Part shown: in pieces, positions 1-11,520 of the stretch
Layout of the letters: each line of letters begins with the position of its first letter
Numbering within the stretch: the first letter of the stretch is position 1
Assembly: GCA_020796225.1 (NCBI GenBank)
Contig: CM036758.1
Coordinates: 32,457,647 to 32,521,646 of the forward strand
Reading direction: 5' to 3'
DNA from: Arion vulgaris
Taxonomy: Eukaryota; Mollusca; Gastropoda; Stylommatophora; Arionidae
DNA: 64,000 nucleotides
The notes under the pieces: generated by a model
Database searches by the model: none
Told to the model about the DNA's origin: nothing
The model's input: the letters and a program-made list of their open reading frames with translations, nothing else
Made by a program: the position numbers and the translations under genes

Positions 1-720
1 GTTAAATTCCACCTTGTACAAAGCTCATAAGGAATCTAGCTCCAGGTGTCTCTTTTTTTAACCTGATGTCGAAAGGCAAAACAGGATTAGAGAACAGATG
101 GATCATGTATCAGTCAATCAGGTGTCATGCCTGCCGGCATAGGCAGTCATGTCTCTCCACAACTCTCTCCTTGGTGCAGTTAATCAGTTATGACATCGAT
201 GTTTCCTCCAGCCACGATTTCAGATCATTCAACATCTTCTCCCTCTGTCTTCCACAATCTCCCCTCCCTGAATTTTACCCGTTGTCACCAAATGTTCTAA
301 GTCTACTCTTCTCATTATATGCTCAAAGAACCTTGATTGTCTGATTCTTATTCTTTTGATAAGGTTTCTTTGTGAGCAGGCTTGTTTTACAACCTCATCA
401 TTTGTTTTCTTCGCTGTCCATGGAATTTTCAGCATTCTTCTGTAAAATCACACCTCTGGGGATTCCAATGATCCTATTGATTGCTTTTTCATTGTCCATG
501 ATTCGCTGCCATTCATACGTATTGGTTCAATATAGCACTGGAGTATTTATTTTCTCAGTGTCATTGGTAATGAATTCACGCATAGTGTGTTGTTCATTTT
601 CATATGAGAATTGTGTCATCAGCGTATATTATATTGGTATTGAATTCACGCATAGTGTGTTGTTCATTTTCATATGAGAATTGTGTCATCAACGTATCTT
701 ATATTGTTCATGATATATAT
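1..720 (-). mobile_element. LINE relic with reverse-transcriptase YADD/YVDD box
   Basis: On the minus strand the catalytic reverse-transcriptase box appears twice, as YADDTILI near 605-637 and as YVDDTILI near 673-702, because about 76 bp (about 565-715) is tandemly duplicated. Further along comes the RT thumb/C-terminal part FYRRMLKIPWTAKKTND and FFEHIMRRVDLEHL (229-435), broken by stops and frameshifts. The 3' end near position 1 matches 18690-18780 on the other strand. Confidence 0.75.
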
Positions 721-739
721 ATATATATACATAATGACA

Positions 740-1340
740 ACATCAACCACCTTACAAGAATAGATCAGAGAACCATTTTTAGACTCCAAACCCAACACAT
801 AACACTTAATAATCACTTGAACAGAATTCAACCATAACACACTCCAGATTGCCAGCTGTGTGCACATCATCATGAAACCGTTCACCGCCATCTCTTCAGG
901 TATCGGGCACTAGATGACGTCAGGAAGACCCTGCTTCCTCCAAGGTCAGATAAATGGAACACATTATACAGAACAACTTACAAACACATGCAGATACCAC
1001 TACATAGCATTGGGCAGAAGGGCAAGAGCTCAAGTACCAAGCGCTAGATGATGTTAGGAAGACCCTCCTTCCTCCAAGGCAAGATAAATGGGAACACATT
1101 ATACAGAACAAAAGAACAACTTACAAACACATGCAGATACCACAACAAAGTATTGGGCAGAATCAAGTGCCAAGCGCTAGATAATGTCAGGAAAATCCTC
1201 CTTCCTCCAAGGCCAGATAAATGGGAACACAAACAGAACAAAAGAACAACTTACAAACACATGCAGATACCACTACATAGTATTGGTCCGAAGGGCAAGA
1301 GCTCAAGTGTCGCTAGATCATTGAAGAAGAAGAATATATA
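740..1340 (+). mobile_element. LINE C-terminal relic with internal 134-bp tandem repeats
   Basis: Reads CQLCAHHHETVHRHLFRYRA, the C-x2-C-x-H motif found at the C-terminus of RNase H-bearing LINE polymerases. The following LDDVRKTLLPPRPDKW segment is repeated three times (about 905, 1045, 1177), with 3' end near 1340 followed by an AT-rich run. Confidence 0.65.
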
Positions 1341-1445
1341 TATATATATAATATTCACACAGATTTTATTATTGTGTTTGTTTATTCTATCTTTTGTCAT
1401 TTAGAATAAAAAAAAAGTATAATTAGCTGGAGAATTAAGTTTTGT

Positions 1446-1850
1446 TATTTTTCTATTGCTAAAGATATAGAGAGTAAGTTGAATGTATTTGAAAATAGAT
1501 ATCTAGAAAAATAGTGAACATAAAATGGGACGAATTCAGGAGAAGTGGAGAAATGTCTGGTCATCCACTATTAACAACTTTTATAAGATGGAGATATGCT
1601 GGACATACTTTGAGAAGAAATGATCAAAGAATACCAAAGCAGTCATTGATGTGGGAGGCAATGGGTTCAAGAATGAGAGTATGCCCTAGGGAGACCCTAG
1701 ACTCCATGAACTATGCTGAGAGAGGCGAGAAATATCGGTATCAATTCCATGGAAGAGATTTAACGAGTTCCCCAGGACAGAGCGGTATGGAGAAATTGCT
1801 TGCAGACCCTATGTAACATGACGGTACGAGAGGAATTATTGTTGTTGTAT
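1446..1850 (+). mobile_element. LINE-M C-terminal relic and 3' end
   Basis: Encodes KDIESKLNVFENR, then TTFIRWRYAGHTLRRNDQRI and PKQS, a retrotransposon RT C-terminal region. It finishes with CGGTACGAGAGGAATTATTG. The same 3' end recurs at about 33020-33055 (+) and at about 58030-58055 (-). Confidence 0.7.
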
Positions 1851-2060
1851 GGCTAAGTTGATTTGGGCTGTAATATTTTCCCCCGATATTATGCTATCAG
1901 TGCCAAACCTGGACACTGTCTTTAAACGACAACAGAAAACTAGACACGCAGATATAAAGTGTCTACACAGAATGCTGGGAGTATCAAGAAGAGATCAGGA
2001 AAAAAGTGGGTACAACATTAGTCCAGAATGGCATCAAGAAGAGGTGGTCTTCTGTTTCTT
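1850..2060 (+). mobile_element. LINE-K fragment
   Basis: Codes for a degraded ADIKCLHRMLGVSRRDQE segment, matching 59900-60080 (+) and 16777-16983 (-) in this window, where the same RT C-terminal region is longer. Confidence 0.6.
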
Positions 2061-2219
2061 GTTTGTTTTGTCTGCAGAATGTACATCTAGTTTGTTGTGA
2101 TTTGCGCTATTCTATTACTTTTCTATTACAAACTTTGTCCTCACGATTGGAATTTCTCACATCTGTTACTCTCTTGGAGAAGAGCCCTTTTCTTCGGCTA
2201 GCCACAAGCAACTTTTCAG

Positions 2220-2690
2220 AAAATGATATGCAACAAGTCATTGTCAGTTGAGATCAGAATGAGAGTTACACAGTTCTTCATAGAACCAATACTGACATAC
2301 GGATGCGAGTCATGGACAATGAACAAACAAATAGAAAAATCTCTGAGGGTCACAGAGATGTGGTTTTACAGAAGAGTGATGAGAATCCCATGGACTGCTA
2401 AAATGACAAATGTGGAGGTGTTGAATGAGGTCAAGACACAGTGAAAGCTTATAATCAATATATAAAAAAGGCAATCATCATTTTTCGAACATATGAAGAG
2501 GACAGGTTTAGAGAACATTGTAACATCCGGTCAAATCGAGGGGAGACGAGACAGATAGATAAAAAAAACCCTTGTAGATAGCCTAGCTTCATGGCACGGA
2601 AGTTCGTCAACATCTGAGATGATAGCAAACGACAGAGATTTGTGGAGATCTATGATCGCCTTCGTCAGTCGGTACGGCACCAGATGATGA
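2220..2690 (+). mobile_element. LINE RT C-terminal relic
   Basis: Translates as RVTQFFIEPILTYGCESWTM, then FYRRVMRIPWTAKMTN and later RQSSFFEHMKRTGLENIV, the typical end of an endonuclease/reverse-transcriptase LINE polyprotein. It shares this signature with 1-435 on the opposite strand. It is broken by a stop near 2440. Confidence 0.75.
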
Positions 2691-2827
2691 TGATGAACCT
2701 CATTCTTCTATCACTGTCTTGAAATCAATGTCCACTAAACCCCAACCTTGACCTATATCTAAACATTGCAAACATGATCAATCTCATGCCCTTCTACTGT
2801 AATCCATATCTCCAAGCAATCTTCTGA

Positions 2828-3385
2828 TCAATTCTGTTTTGGTTTACCTTCTTCTTCTTCTTCTCTTCCACCATTTACTTCTTTATAGAAGTGTTGGGGA
2901 GGGGGACGTAGTGATCGTGTGTGCTTGTTTAAGGACCTTTGTAAGCAGATATTCATTTTCGTAAGGCTGTTCTTGATGCCATCGCTCCATCTTATGCCTG
3001 GTCTTCCTTTTGCTTTGTACTCATTATACTTTTTCTGTGGTAGGCGATACCAGGGCATTCTTGTCAGGTGTCCAAACCATTTAATATGTTGTTCTTTTAT
3101 GAATTGCATGACTGGTTTCTTCATTTCTAATTTTGTCTCTTATTGTCACAACTGCAGCTCTTCTAAGGCACCTCATCTCTGTCATTATGATTTTCCACTC
3201 ATTAGCTGCTGTTATTGGCCATGTTTGACACTGGTAACATAGTGTTGGCCAGAAAATCGTTCTTATGAGATTTGCTTTAGTTGTTAGCGGTATCTCTTTA
3301 TGTGACAACAGTGGTGTTAACTGTCCCAGTACCTGGTTAGCTTCTGTGCAACGGTTGTTGATTTCGCTAAAGGGGTTTACCATGC
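2828..3385 (-). mobile_element. LINE RT C-terminal relic
   Basis: Minus-strand frames read NRCTEANQVLGQLTPLLSHK, then TIFWPTLCYQCQTW and HIKWFGHLTRMPWYRLPQKK, with one frame shift. A close copy lies on the plus strand at 46290-46905. The interval 3386-3670 that follows shows no recognisable feature. Confidence 0.75.
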
Positions 3386-3670
3386 ACCCCCAAAATTGGG
3401 GTATGTTTCTCTATAAGGCCTTCTTATGTCCTCTGTGCTAATTATGCAAACTACAAAAAACGTAAGGTATTGTAAAAACACCTGCATACCCCGCTTGCCA
3501 ATTAAGTTTTCCCCTTACTCTTGAAATCAAACAATAGCCCATACATTAGATCGGAGTTAAACCAAAGCCAACTATAAACTCATATATCAGAGTTATTTAG
3601 AGCTGGCTGTGGTTAAACCCCTTTGACATTTATTTATTGCTGCAATTAACATTCCAAACTAAATTATACT

Positions 3671-5206
3671 TTGGATACACCTCTGTGTTGCCGGGGTGCT
3701 TGGATACACCTCTGTGTTGCCGGGGTGCTTGGATACACCTCTGTGTTGCCGGGGTGCTTGGATACACCTCTGTGTTGCCGGGGTGCTTGGATACACCTCT
3801 GTGTTGCCGGGGTGCTCGGATACACCTCTGTGTTGCCGGGGTGCTTGGATACACCTCTGTGTTGCCGGGGTGCTTGGATACACCTCTGTGTTGCCGGGGT
3901 GCTCGGATACACCTCTGTGTTGCCGGGGTGCTTGGATACACCTCTGTGTTGCCGGGGTGCTTGGATACACCTCTGTGTTGCCGGGGTGCTTGGATACACC
4001 TCTGTGTTGCCGGGGTGCTTGGATACACCTCTGTGTTGCCGGGGTGCTTGGATACACCTCTGTGTTGCCGGGGTGCTTGGATACACCTCTGTGTTGCCGG
4101 GGTGCTTGGATACACCTCTGTGTTGCCGGGGTGCTTGGATACACCTCTGTGTTGCCGGGGTGCTTGGATACACCTCTGTGTTGCCGGGGTGCTTGGATAC
4201 ACCTCTGTGTTGCCGGGGTGCTTGGATACACCTCTGTGTTGCCGGGGTGCTTGGATACACCTCTGTGTTGCCGGGGTGCTTGGATACACCTCTGTGTTGC
4301 CGGGGTGCTTGGATACACCTCTGTGTTGCCGGGGTGCTCGGATACACCTCTGTGTTGCCGGGGTGCTTGGATACACCTCTGTGTTGCCGGGGTGCTTGGA
4401 TACACCTCTGTGTTGCCGGGGTGCTCGGATACACCTCTGTGTTGCCGGGGTGCTTGGATACACCTCTGTGTTGCCGGGGTGCTCGGATACACCTCTGTGT
4501 TGCCGGGGTGCTTGGATACACCTCTGTGTTGCCGGGGTGCTCGGATACACCTCTGTGTTGCCGGGGTGCTTGGATACACCTCTGTGTTGCCGGGGTGCTT
4601 GGATACACCTCTGTGTTGCCGGGGTGCTTGGATACACCTCTGTGTTGCCGGGGTGCTTGGATACACCCCTGTGTTGCCGGGGTGCTTGGATACACCTCTG
4701 TTGCCGGGGTGCTTGGATACACCTCTGTGTTGCCGGGGTGCTTGGATACACCTCTGTGTTGCCGGGGTGCTTGGATACACCTCTGTGTTGCCGGGGTGCT
4801 TGGATAGACCTCTGTGTTGCCGGGGTGCTTGGATACACCTCTGTGTTGCCGGGGTGCTTGGATACACCTCTGTGTTGCCGGGGTGCTTGGATACACCTCT
4901 GTGTTGCCGGGGTGCTTGGATACACCTCTGTGTTGCCGGGGTGCTTGGATACACCTCTGTGTTGCCGGGGTGCTTGGATACACCTCTGTGTTGCCGGGGT
5001 GCTTGGATACACCTCTGTGTGGCCGGGGTGCTTGGATACACCTCTGTGTTGCCGGGGTGCTTGGATACACCTTTGTGTTGCCGAGGTGCTCGGATACACC
5101 TCTGTGTTGCCGGGGTGCTTGGATACACCTCTGTGTTGCCGGGGTGCTCGGATACACCTCTGTGTTGCCGGGGTGCTTGGATACACCTCTGTGTTGCCGG
5201 GGTGCT
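3671..5206. repeat. 29-bp minisatellite, about 53 copies
   Basis: Unit GGATACACCTCTGTGTTGCC plus GGGGTGCTT, with rare variants (CTT/CTC; one 27-bp unit near 4697). No stop codon occurs in any frame of either strand, so all six frames stay open for about 1.5 kb; this follows from the unit, not from selection. The unit resembles the 5' edge of SINE-C (TGTGTTGCTGGGGTTCGCAT at 23893), and SINE-C continues after the array, so the array probably grew from that edge. Confidence 0.97.
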
Positions 5207-5650
5207 AAAGGGGAGCAAGCCCGCCTGCCCAGCGTGTTCGTAGCGCGTTGGACTGCGCGTGACTAGCCCTCTGTAAGTGCGGGTTCGATTCCGCGAGCTG
5301 ACAGAAAAGCCACAGGTTCCCCAGATTCACGGTATTCGTGGCACCGAAGAGTTACGATGTCCATGGCACCGAGCAGAAGAGCTGAAAGCTCAAGTGCTTC
5401 TGGATCGGAAAAAGGGGGGAGCAAAGAATAGTAACACTGCTACCTACAAGGCATGTCGTAAGAGGCGACTAAGGTAGGGAGCCTAGGGGAAACTAACCTA
5501 GTAAAAAAAGGGTCGCAGAAATCGGATGCGCTGGCCTACGTGTAGGCGCATAACTAGCACAACGTACAATCGCTCTTAGACTCGGATGACATACAAATCA
5601 CAAAGAGTGGTTAACATGTGGCCGATATGGAGCGTTGGAATACGAAAAAG
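5207..5650 (+). mobile_element. SINE-C copy with SINE-B nested inside
   Basis: SINE-C runs GGGGAGCAA, is interrupted, and resumes GGGGAGCAAAGAATAGTAAC at about 5417, ending in the GAAGAAGAAG tail near 5660. Between the halves (about 5219-5413) is a tRNA-derived SINE-B with A-box-like TAGCGCGTTGG and B-box GGTTCGATTCC, ending GTGCTTCTGGATCGG-A(n). The repeated AAAGGGGAGCAA on both sides is the target-site duplication. Confidence 0.8.
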
Positions 5651-5656
5651 AGGAAG

Positions 5657-6256
5657 AAGAAGACCTCAGATATGCTTTATAAGAAGACCTCAGATATGCT
5701 TTATAAGAAGACCTCAGATATGCTTTATAAGAAGACCTCAGATATGCTTTATAAGAAGACCTCAGATATGCTTTATAAGAAGACCTCAGATATGCTTTAT
5801 AAGAAGACCTCAGATATGCTTTATAAGAAGACCTCAGATATGCTTTATAAGAAGACCTCAGATATGCTTTATAAGAAGACCTCAGATATGCTTTATAAGA
5901 AGACCTCAGATATGCTTTATAAGAAGACCTCAGATATGCTTTATAAGAAGACCTCAGATATGCTTTATAAGAAGACCTCAGATATGCTTTATAAGAAGAC
6001 CTCAGATATGCTTTATAAGAAGACCTCAGATATGCTTTATAAGAAGACCTCAGATATGCTTTATAAGAAGACCTCAGATATGCTTTATAAGAAGACCTCA
6101 GATATGCTTTATAAGAAGACCTCAGATATGCTTTATAAGAAGACCTCAGATATGCTTTATAAGAAGACCTCAGATATGCTTTATAAGAAGACCTCAGATA
6201 TGCTTTATAAGAAGACCTCAGATATGCTTTATAAGAAGACCTCAGATATGCTTTAT
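5657..6256. repeat. 24-bp minisatellite, exactly 25 copies
   Basis: Unit AAGAAGACCTCAGATATGCT plus TTAT. Every copy read is identical, and the array is exactly 600 bp. It begins inside the GAA-rich tail of the SINE-C copy. As 24 is divisible by 3, it gives long open frames (KKTSDMLY or RRPQICFI repeated), which are not a gene. The perfect identity points to very recent growth or to assembly from one read unit. Confidence 0.97.
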
Positions 6257-6329
6257 GAGGGTAGAAATATTCGTGGAGAAAGTGAACGACACGAAAAATC
6301 GAAATAACAGTACTCTACTAAATACTGTT

Positions 6330-7095
6330 CATTATCATCATCAGGTGCCGTCTCCACATCGAAGGTTGGCTGCAATGAATCTCCAGCATTCTCTGTCTTT
6401 CGCCTTGGTGTTGCACTCTGCCAGACCCTTCCATTTCTTAAAGTTTCTCTCCCACTTATCTCTCGGTCTTCCTCTTGCTCTTCCCCCTCAACTTTCCACT
6501 CTAGTAAAGATTTTATCATGGTGTCATGTCTTTTATGTGCCCAAAATACTTTACTTGTCTGAATTTTATTTCTCTTAATAATTGTTTCTTCATGCCTAGT
6601 TTTCCTAAAACTTGTTTATTTGTCTGTTTTTCTGTCCATGAAACTCTGCTTATTCTTCTATATATCCACATCTCAAATGCATCAATTCTGTCTTCTAACT
6701 GCTTGTTCATTGTCCATGTTTCCGAGTCATACATTAATATAGGATATATATAGCATTTGATCATTCTCATTTTTAGCCTGTTTGTAATTTGTTTGGATGT
6801 CAGTAACGTTCTCATACTATTGAAATTATCCTTGGCCATTCCTATTCTCTTTTTAATTTCTGTTATACATCTGCCATCAACTGTTATCATCTGACCAAGA
6901 TATAAGAAACTTTTTACTTGATGTAGTAATTCTCCATGTATTTTTATATTCATTTTAAGTTTCTCCATTTTCTTGTTGATTACCATAGTTTTTGTTTTCT
7001 GTATGTTAATATCTAATCCATATTTCTTGCTAGTTTTGTCTAATTGGTTGACTAGTTTTTGTAATACTGTTACATTTGGTTATTTGTTTTTTCCG
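6330..7095 (-). mobile_element. LINE RT C-terminal relic (long)
   Basis: The 156-residue minus-strand frame (6516-6986) reads VKSFLYLGQMITVDG, then KMRMIKCYIYPILMYDSETW, FEMWIYRRISRVSWTEKQTN and VKYFGHIKDM. This is the segment after the RT catalytic core. Upstream INIQKTKTMVINKK and downstream sequence to 6330 extend it in other frames. Confidence 0.8.
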
Positions 7096-7099
7096 CAAG

Positions 7100-7640
7100 C
7101 CCCAACAATTTGTTCATTGTCTCTTTATTGAGCATATTCATAAACTCCGGCGCTTCCCACAGGATTCTCTCTCTCGAGCGTTCTTTTCCCGGCCATTTTT
7201 ATAATTCTTGTGATATTTATACAGCCGTTACCAAGAACGTGTTTTACGTCACATCAGTACCATTTGGAACTCTAGTGCTTATCCTTCGGCGAAGTGTCCG
7301 ATTTCAACCAGCGTTTACTGGGTTCGCTCTCCGTTAGCCTTTTGCTGTCCCCAGTCAACCTGCAAGGCAGCAGGGTGCTATTTTCTTTTAGGGTAGCGAC
7401 CCTTAGACGACCTACCCTCACTCCGTAGGGTTCTTAAAACTCCTTATGCTCTTCATACTTTCCGATAGATGATGCAAGACGGGAAAGCCAGGAGTGAGAC
7501 CCCAGTAGATACATCAACCAACACAGAACGAGAGTTGTTAGTCTAAACACACTGAAATACATGTTTGGGAGGAGATCGGAGCAATTATGGCGATGAAGAG
7601 GATCTTCTAATGAACACTAGGATATAAAACAGAGTGTCGT
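7100..7640 (+). repeat. Interspersed repeats, families E and J
   Basis: 7290-7430 (family E: GCTGTCCCCAGTCAACCTGC, then AGGGTAGCGACCCTTAGACG) matches 63660-63830 (+) and 15030-15190 (-). 7480-7640 (family J: CCCCAGTAGATACATCAACC) matches 36730-36900 and 38760-39100. No coding capacity was recognised. Confidence 0.65.
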
Positions 7641-7689
7641 TCACGGAAAAGGTGCAGCACAAAAATAACAGAAACAGTGAAAGATACCA

Positions 7690-7975
7690 TTTATGAATCG
7701 TACACAAGAGCTTGCTTCTTCGAACGCTCCATATCGACCACTTGTTAAACAACTCTTTGTGTTTTGTATATGATCTGAGCCTAAGAGCGGTTGTGCATTG
7801 TGCCAGTTATGCGCCTACAAGTAGGCCAGCAAATTCGATTTCTGTGACGCTTTTTATTTAATAGGGTAGCTTCGCTAGGCCCATACTTCAGCAGCCTTTC
7901 ACGACATGTCTTGTAGATCGCAGTGTTACTATTCTTTGCTCCCCGTGGTCGTACAACACGGGCGACTTCTTGCTT
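7690..7975 (-). mobile_element. SINE-C copy, inverted
   Basis: Reverse complement of the family seen at 23890-24150 and 39340-39580: the GAAGAAGC-type tail at 7710, TAGGCGCATAACTGGCAC-like core and AGCAAAGAATAGTAACAC head near 7940. Family J2 (ATGAGTAGGTTCATCAATCA) follows at 8090-8270. Confidence 0.75.
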
Positions 7976-8267
7976 ATTCCTCTTAGATCCTCGTGGAGCA
8001 TAGGGCCTCAATAGTTGTTCACAACCTATCCCGGTCTCTGGCTATTTTCTACACGGCTTCCCATCTAAACCAATTCATGTCAACGGCTAGACCGCAAGAG
8101 CTTGGATTGAAAATTAGAGTAAGTACAAAAGAGAAGCACTACAGGCGTATGAGTAGGTTCATCAATCAACATCGAACTGGTATGATTAGTTGCTGAACGA
8201 TGTTGAAGATATTACGAAGAAGGTAGGAACATGTCTGGAGTGTAATGAAGATATTTAAAACTGAAAC

Positions 8268-8740
8268 ATGACTCCAATGACGGCAGCTCTAAATGTCTTC
8301 CTGTTCTACTTGAGGTGCCCAACGTTATGCATGCCACTCCATCTTCCTTCAGCTCATCAGCTTGACTCCGTCTCCAGGTCTGCCCACGATGCCCTCCCCC
8401 CTTCCAATTCCTCCCTGCTTACTTTGTTTCACTCAAGTGCCTGTCTAGTGACACTCGACTGTGTCTTCCGCAGGGTTTGTCCGTCAAATCACCATCTTCT
8501 CCTCTTAACCCGGGTCATCATAGGATTCTGTCATTTTCCCACGCACACTTCTGTGTTTCTAACTCTGTCATACCATCTTAGTCTAGGCTTCTGTCATTTT
8601 CCCACGCACACTTCTGTGTTTATAACTCTGTCATACCATCTTAGCCTAGGCTTCTGTCATTTTCCCACGCACACGTCTGTGTTTATAACTCTGTCATACC
8701 TTGTTAGTCCAAGCTTGTGTGTTTCTAACTCATTTTAATT
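8268..8740 (-). mobile_element. LINE relic with 63-bp tandem repeat
   Basis: GGCTTCTGTCATTTTCCCAC and the rest of a 63-bp unit recur about three times at 8525-8715. On the minus strand it reads RWYDRVRNTEVCVGKM, a decayed RT C-terminal motif. 8740-9115 is AT-rich, then G-rich, with no feature I can name. Confidence 0.5.
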
Positions 8741-9123
8741 CATCTTATGCCCGTCTTACACGATCCATTTTTTCATCAATTTTCTATTTCTTGTATATAA
8801 TCATTTGAAAATTGACCATGTATGACAGAAATATATATCAATTTTCTATGTCAAAAATAAAACAGATATATATATGTGGGAGGAGGGGCGTTGGCAAACT
8901 GTTATAATGTGGAGGGAGGGGGCGTTACAAAGTTTATGTTGTGCAAGGTGGGCGGTGGGCTGAAAAAGTTTGGGAATCTATGCACTAGAGCAACGCAAGA
9001 CAAAAATGTCACTGGGCAACAACCCGGGTAAATGTGTAACGGAAAAAAACCCAGTTTTACTTTCATTAAGGACCATGTAGAACAGGAGAGACATGCGCAT
9101 GAGCAATTTAATAACCGCATGGC

Positions 9124-10640
9124 TAGGGTTGCCGACGTCCCGGTTTTCCGCGACAGTTTCGGTTTTTAACGAAAAAGTGGTTTCCCGAAATGTTCTTTCG
9201 GGACATCCATTTGTCCCGGTTTTGTCCTGTAAATCTGTCTAATGATTGCACATAAATCGAAATTGTTCTCAATTTTCAGATTTGAGAACTTTTTAAATTT
9301 GTAAACTTGAAATATGTCCACACATAACACTGTCACAATATTTGTATTTTCATTATTGCTGTGTTTAGTCATCATCAAATAGCTTGTCCTGAGCAGAACT
9401 TTGCCACCCCAACAGTCCTCCGGAATTTCTCTCTCTCATAGGCCAGATGTCCTGCCTCTGCAGCCGTCATGTTCAAACCATCAGTTACATCCTGAATCCA
9501 TCTTCTCCGTGGTCTTCCTCTTCTTCTCTTTGCCGGTATGCTTCCTTCCATGATGGTCTTCTCCAGCCCTTCATGTCTTTTTATATGTCCAAAATATTTT
9601 AATTTTCTCTTTCTTATTTGTAGCATCAACCAGTTTTCTTTGATTTTGAGTTCTTTCTGGATAGATCTATTTGTTCTCTTCTCTGTCCATTATATACGAA
9701 GGACTCTTCTGTAACACTTCTATTCAAAAGCACATAATGTTTTCCCACTGCTTTATTATATGTCCATGCTTCACACCCATACGTTGCCACTGGGAATATG
9801 CATGCTCTTAGTATTCTGATCTTTGTTTTCTTATCAGTTCCGTTCCATATTGTTTTGAGTTTTTAAATTTTTTATAAAACCATGTTTGTTCTTATTTTAA
9901 TTTCCTTCATCCCATTTCCATCTGTTGTTAGCAGTGAACCAAAATATTCAAAACTGTTCACATTTTCTACTTTCTCTCCATTGATAAAAATATCCTTTGT
10001 CATGTTCGTTTTATCTGTTGTCATTATTTTTGTTTTTGCCACATTGAGATATAGATTTTGTTTTTCGCTGTGATTAGTACGGAACTGTACTGCTTAATTG
10101 GAAAAGTCCACCTAGAAGTAGTAGTTTTGTTTTCATTACCGATGTACAGGACATAATGCAAACGTACAAAGAATAGTTTCTCTTATGAATGTTCTGTGTG
10201 CGGAGGAACGAAATCGCTCTGCATGTGTTCAACAGTTGAAGCAATAATTAAACGTGTACTTAATTATCGAATGAACCGCGCCGGGTTTTATGATTACGTC
10301 CCTCAGAGGCAAGATCTTCTCTCTCCATTGCTTGAAAGTACGATAAATATCAGACGTTGCCGATGCAGGAGTGAGAGAGGGACGTTACTGTTAACATTCA
10401 AAAAGTATTACAAGACACCAAATAATTAAGTTTTAGCATAATGTGGGAAAAAATAAAAAAATCAATATTATTTCTAAAAGTATTTTTTCTATTAATATTA
10501 ACGCAGGTAATATCAATGTGAATAGCATGCAAAATAATGACTGTCCCGGAAAACTGGGACAGATGGCAAGAAATGTCCCGAAAAAAGGGACGTGTGGCAA
10601 GAAATATCTCGGTTCTCGGTTGTAACATCTGGCAACCCTA
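9124..10640 (+). mobile_element. hAT-type DNA transposon with 8-bp target duplication, LINE nested inside
   Basis: Ends are inverted: TAGGGTTGCCGACGTCCCGG at the left and ATCTGGCAACCCTA at the right, both followed inward by CCCGG/CCGGGAC repeats. The 8-bp direct repeat CGCATGGC sits at 9116-9123 and 10641-10648, the size made by hAT transposases. A plus-strand piece near 10200-10345 (RAGFYDYVPQRQDLL) resembles the end of hAT transposases of this type. The middle is replaced by a LINE fragment, so the element is dead. Confidence 0.85.
9375..10075 (-). mobile_element. LINE RT C-terminal relic inside the hAT element
   Basis: Minus strand reads LQIRKRKLKYFGHIKRHEGL, then RGRPRRRWIQDVTDGLNMTA and YEREKFRRTVG, a strong RT C-terminal signature. 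Close relatives lie at 13370-13690, 33270-33660 and 53140-53710, all minus strand. Confidence 0.8.
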
Positions 10641-10654
10641 CGCATGGCTAATAC

Positions 10655-10805
10655 AGTCACCGCAAAACTGTTCACACTATATCGTTTTCTTTATGCTCCG
10701 AATAAAAAAAAATCCTATACCTTACCTGGGATCGAATTCTGGTTTCCCGAATTGGAGCCAGTGCCATAATCAATTCGACCAAACGCTCCTCAATGGGACA
10801 ACAAA
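10655..10805 (-). mobile_element. SINE-H copy (tRNA-derived)
   Basis: Reverse complement carries GAATTCGATCCCAGGTAAGG, a B-box-like tRNA T-arm, and a GTTTGGTCGAATTG head. Copies lie at 24175-24330 and 58850-59000. A 47-bp direct duplication (CTAAATTTCTGCGACGTAAC) follows at about 10903-10998. Confidence 0.7.
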
Positions 10806-11179
10806 AGAAAGAAAACAATAGTTTAAGGCTACTATGCCATCATTAAGAGAGAACTATTCTTCCTGTCTTTCGTTAGCTTCAACTATTTGCTATATATTCA
10901 AGTGCTAAATTTCTGCGACGTAACAAGTAATTGTGGGTCACAATCTGGAAGCTAAATTTCTGCGACGTAACCTGTAGTTGTGGGTCACCATCTGGAAGCA
11001 AGGTGTTGGTTAGACGATAAACATCCGTATGAAGAAAGTAGTGATGAACGAATAGTAGTAACCTACATCGAATACCTATTATTGTTTGGATTTTTCTTTT
11101 GTTGTCACACTGCTACTAGGTTGTTGTCTAGTGTCGTGTTTTCTGTTTTTGTGTGTCTTGCGCTGATCTAGTGGCTTGG

Positions 11180-11520
11180 GTGATATTTAATTTTGCTTTT
11201 TGACAGGATTTTGCTGTTATCTATACATCCTTTTTGTAGTTTTCCTTTCGCCTTTTTTCCTGATGGTCTGTTGTAGAAGATTCTGTATACACTAGAGTTT
11301 GGTTGCATTTTTATTATGTGACCAAACTACTCCATTCTTTGTTTCTCAATGTAATTCAAGCAAGGTCCTGTCACAACTTTCTTTCGTACGTTGATAGGTT
11401 GGTAACTGTCTTTTCTGGTGTTGTTGATAACTTTACGCAGTCACCGCATTTCACATGTTTTGCGACTATGCTTTGTTTATTGTCCATGTTTGGCTCTGGT
11501 AACACAGAGTAGGAATGAAA
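11180..11520 (-). mobile_element. LINE relic
   Basis: Minus strand codes QRMEXFGHIIKMQPNSSVYR with one stop codon (X), a decayed RT C-terminal motif, preceded by text recalling a lost YGSESW region. The interval 11520-11835 holds nothing I recognise; 11840-11965 is a 33-bp unit (GTAGTCATCATAAGGGCGCA) repeated four times. Confidence 0.55.

Noticed and set aside
3637..5243. Several open frames of 375-523 codons on both strands
   Set aside because: They come solely from a stop-free 29-bp tandem repeat; frames on both strands are equally open.
5225..5310. Possible tRNA gene (TAGCGCGTTGG, GGTTCGATTCC)
   Set aside because: Same head occurs in three SINE-B copies with a shared 3' body; not a functional tRNA.
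5586..6578. 330-codon and 229-codon frames with RRPQICFI or KKTSDMLY repeats
   Set aside because: Translation of a perfect 24-bp array; no domain and no start context.
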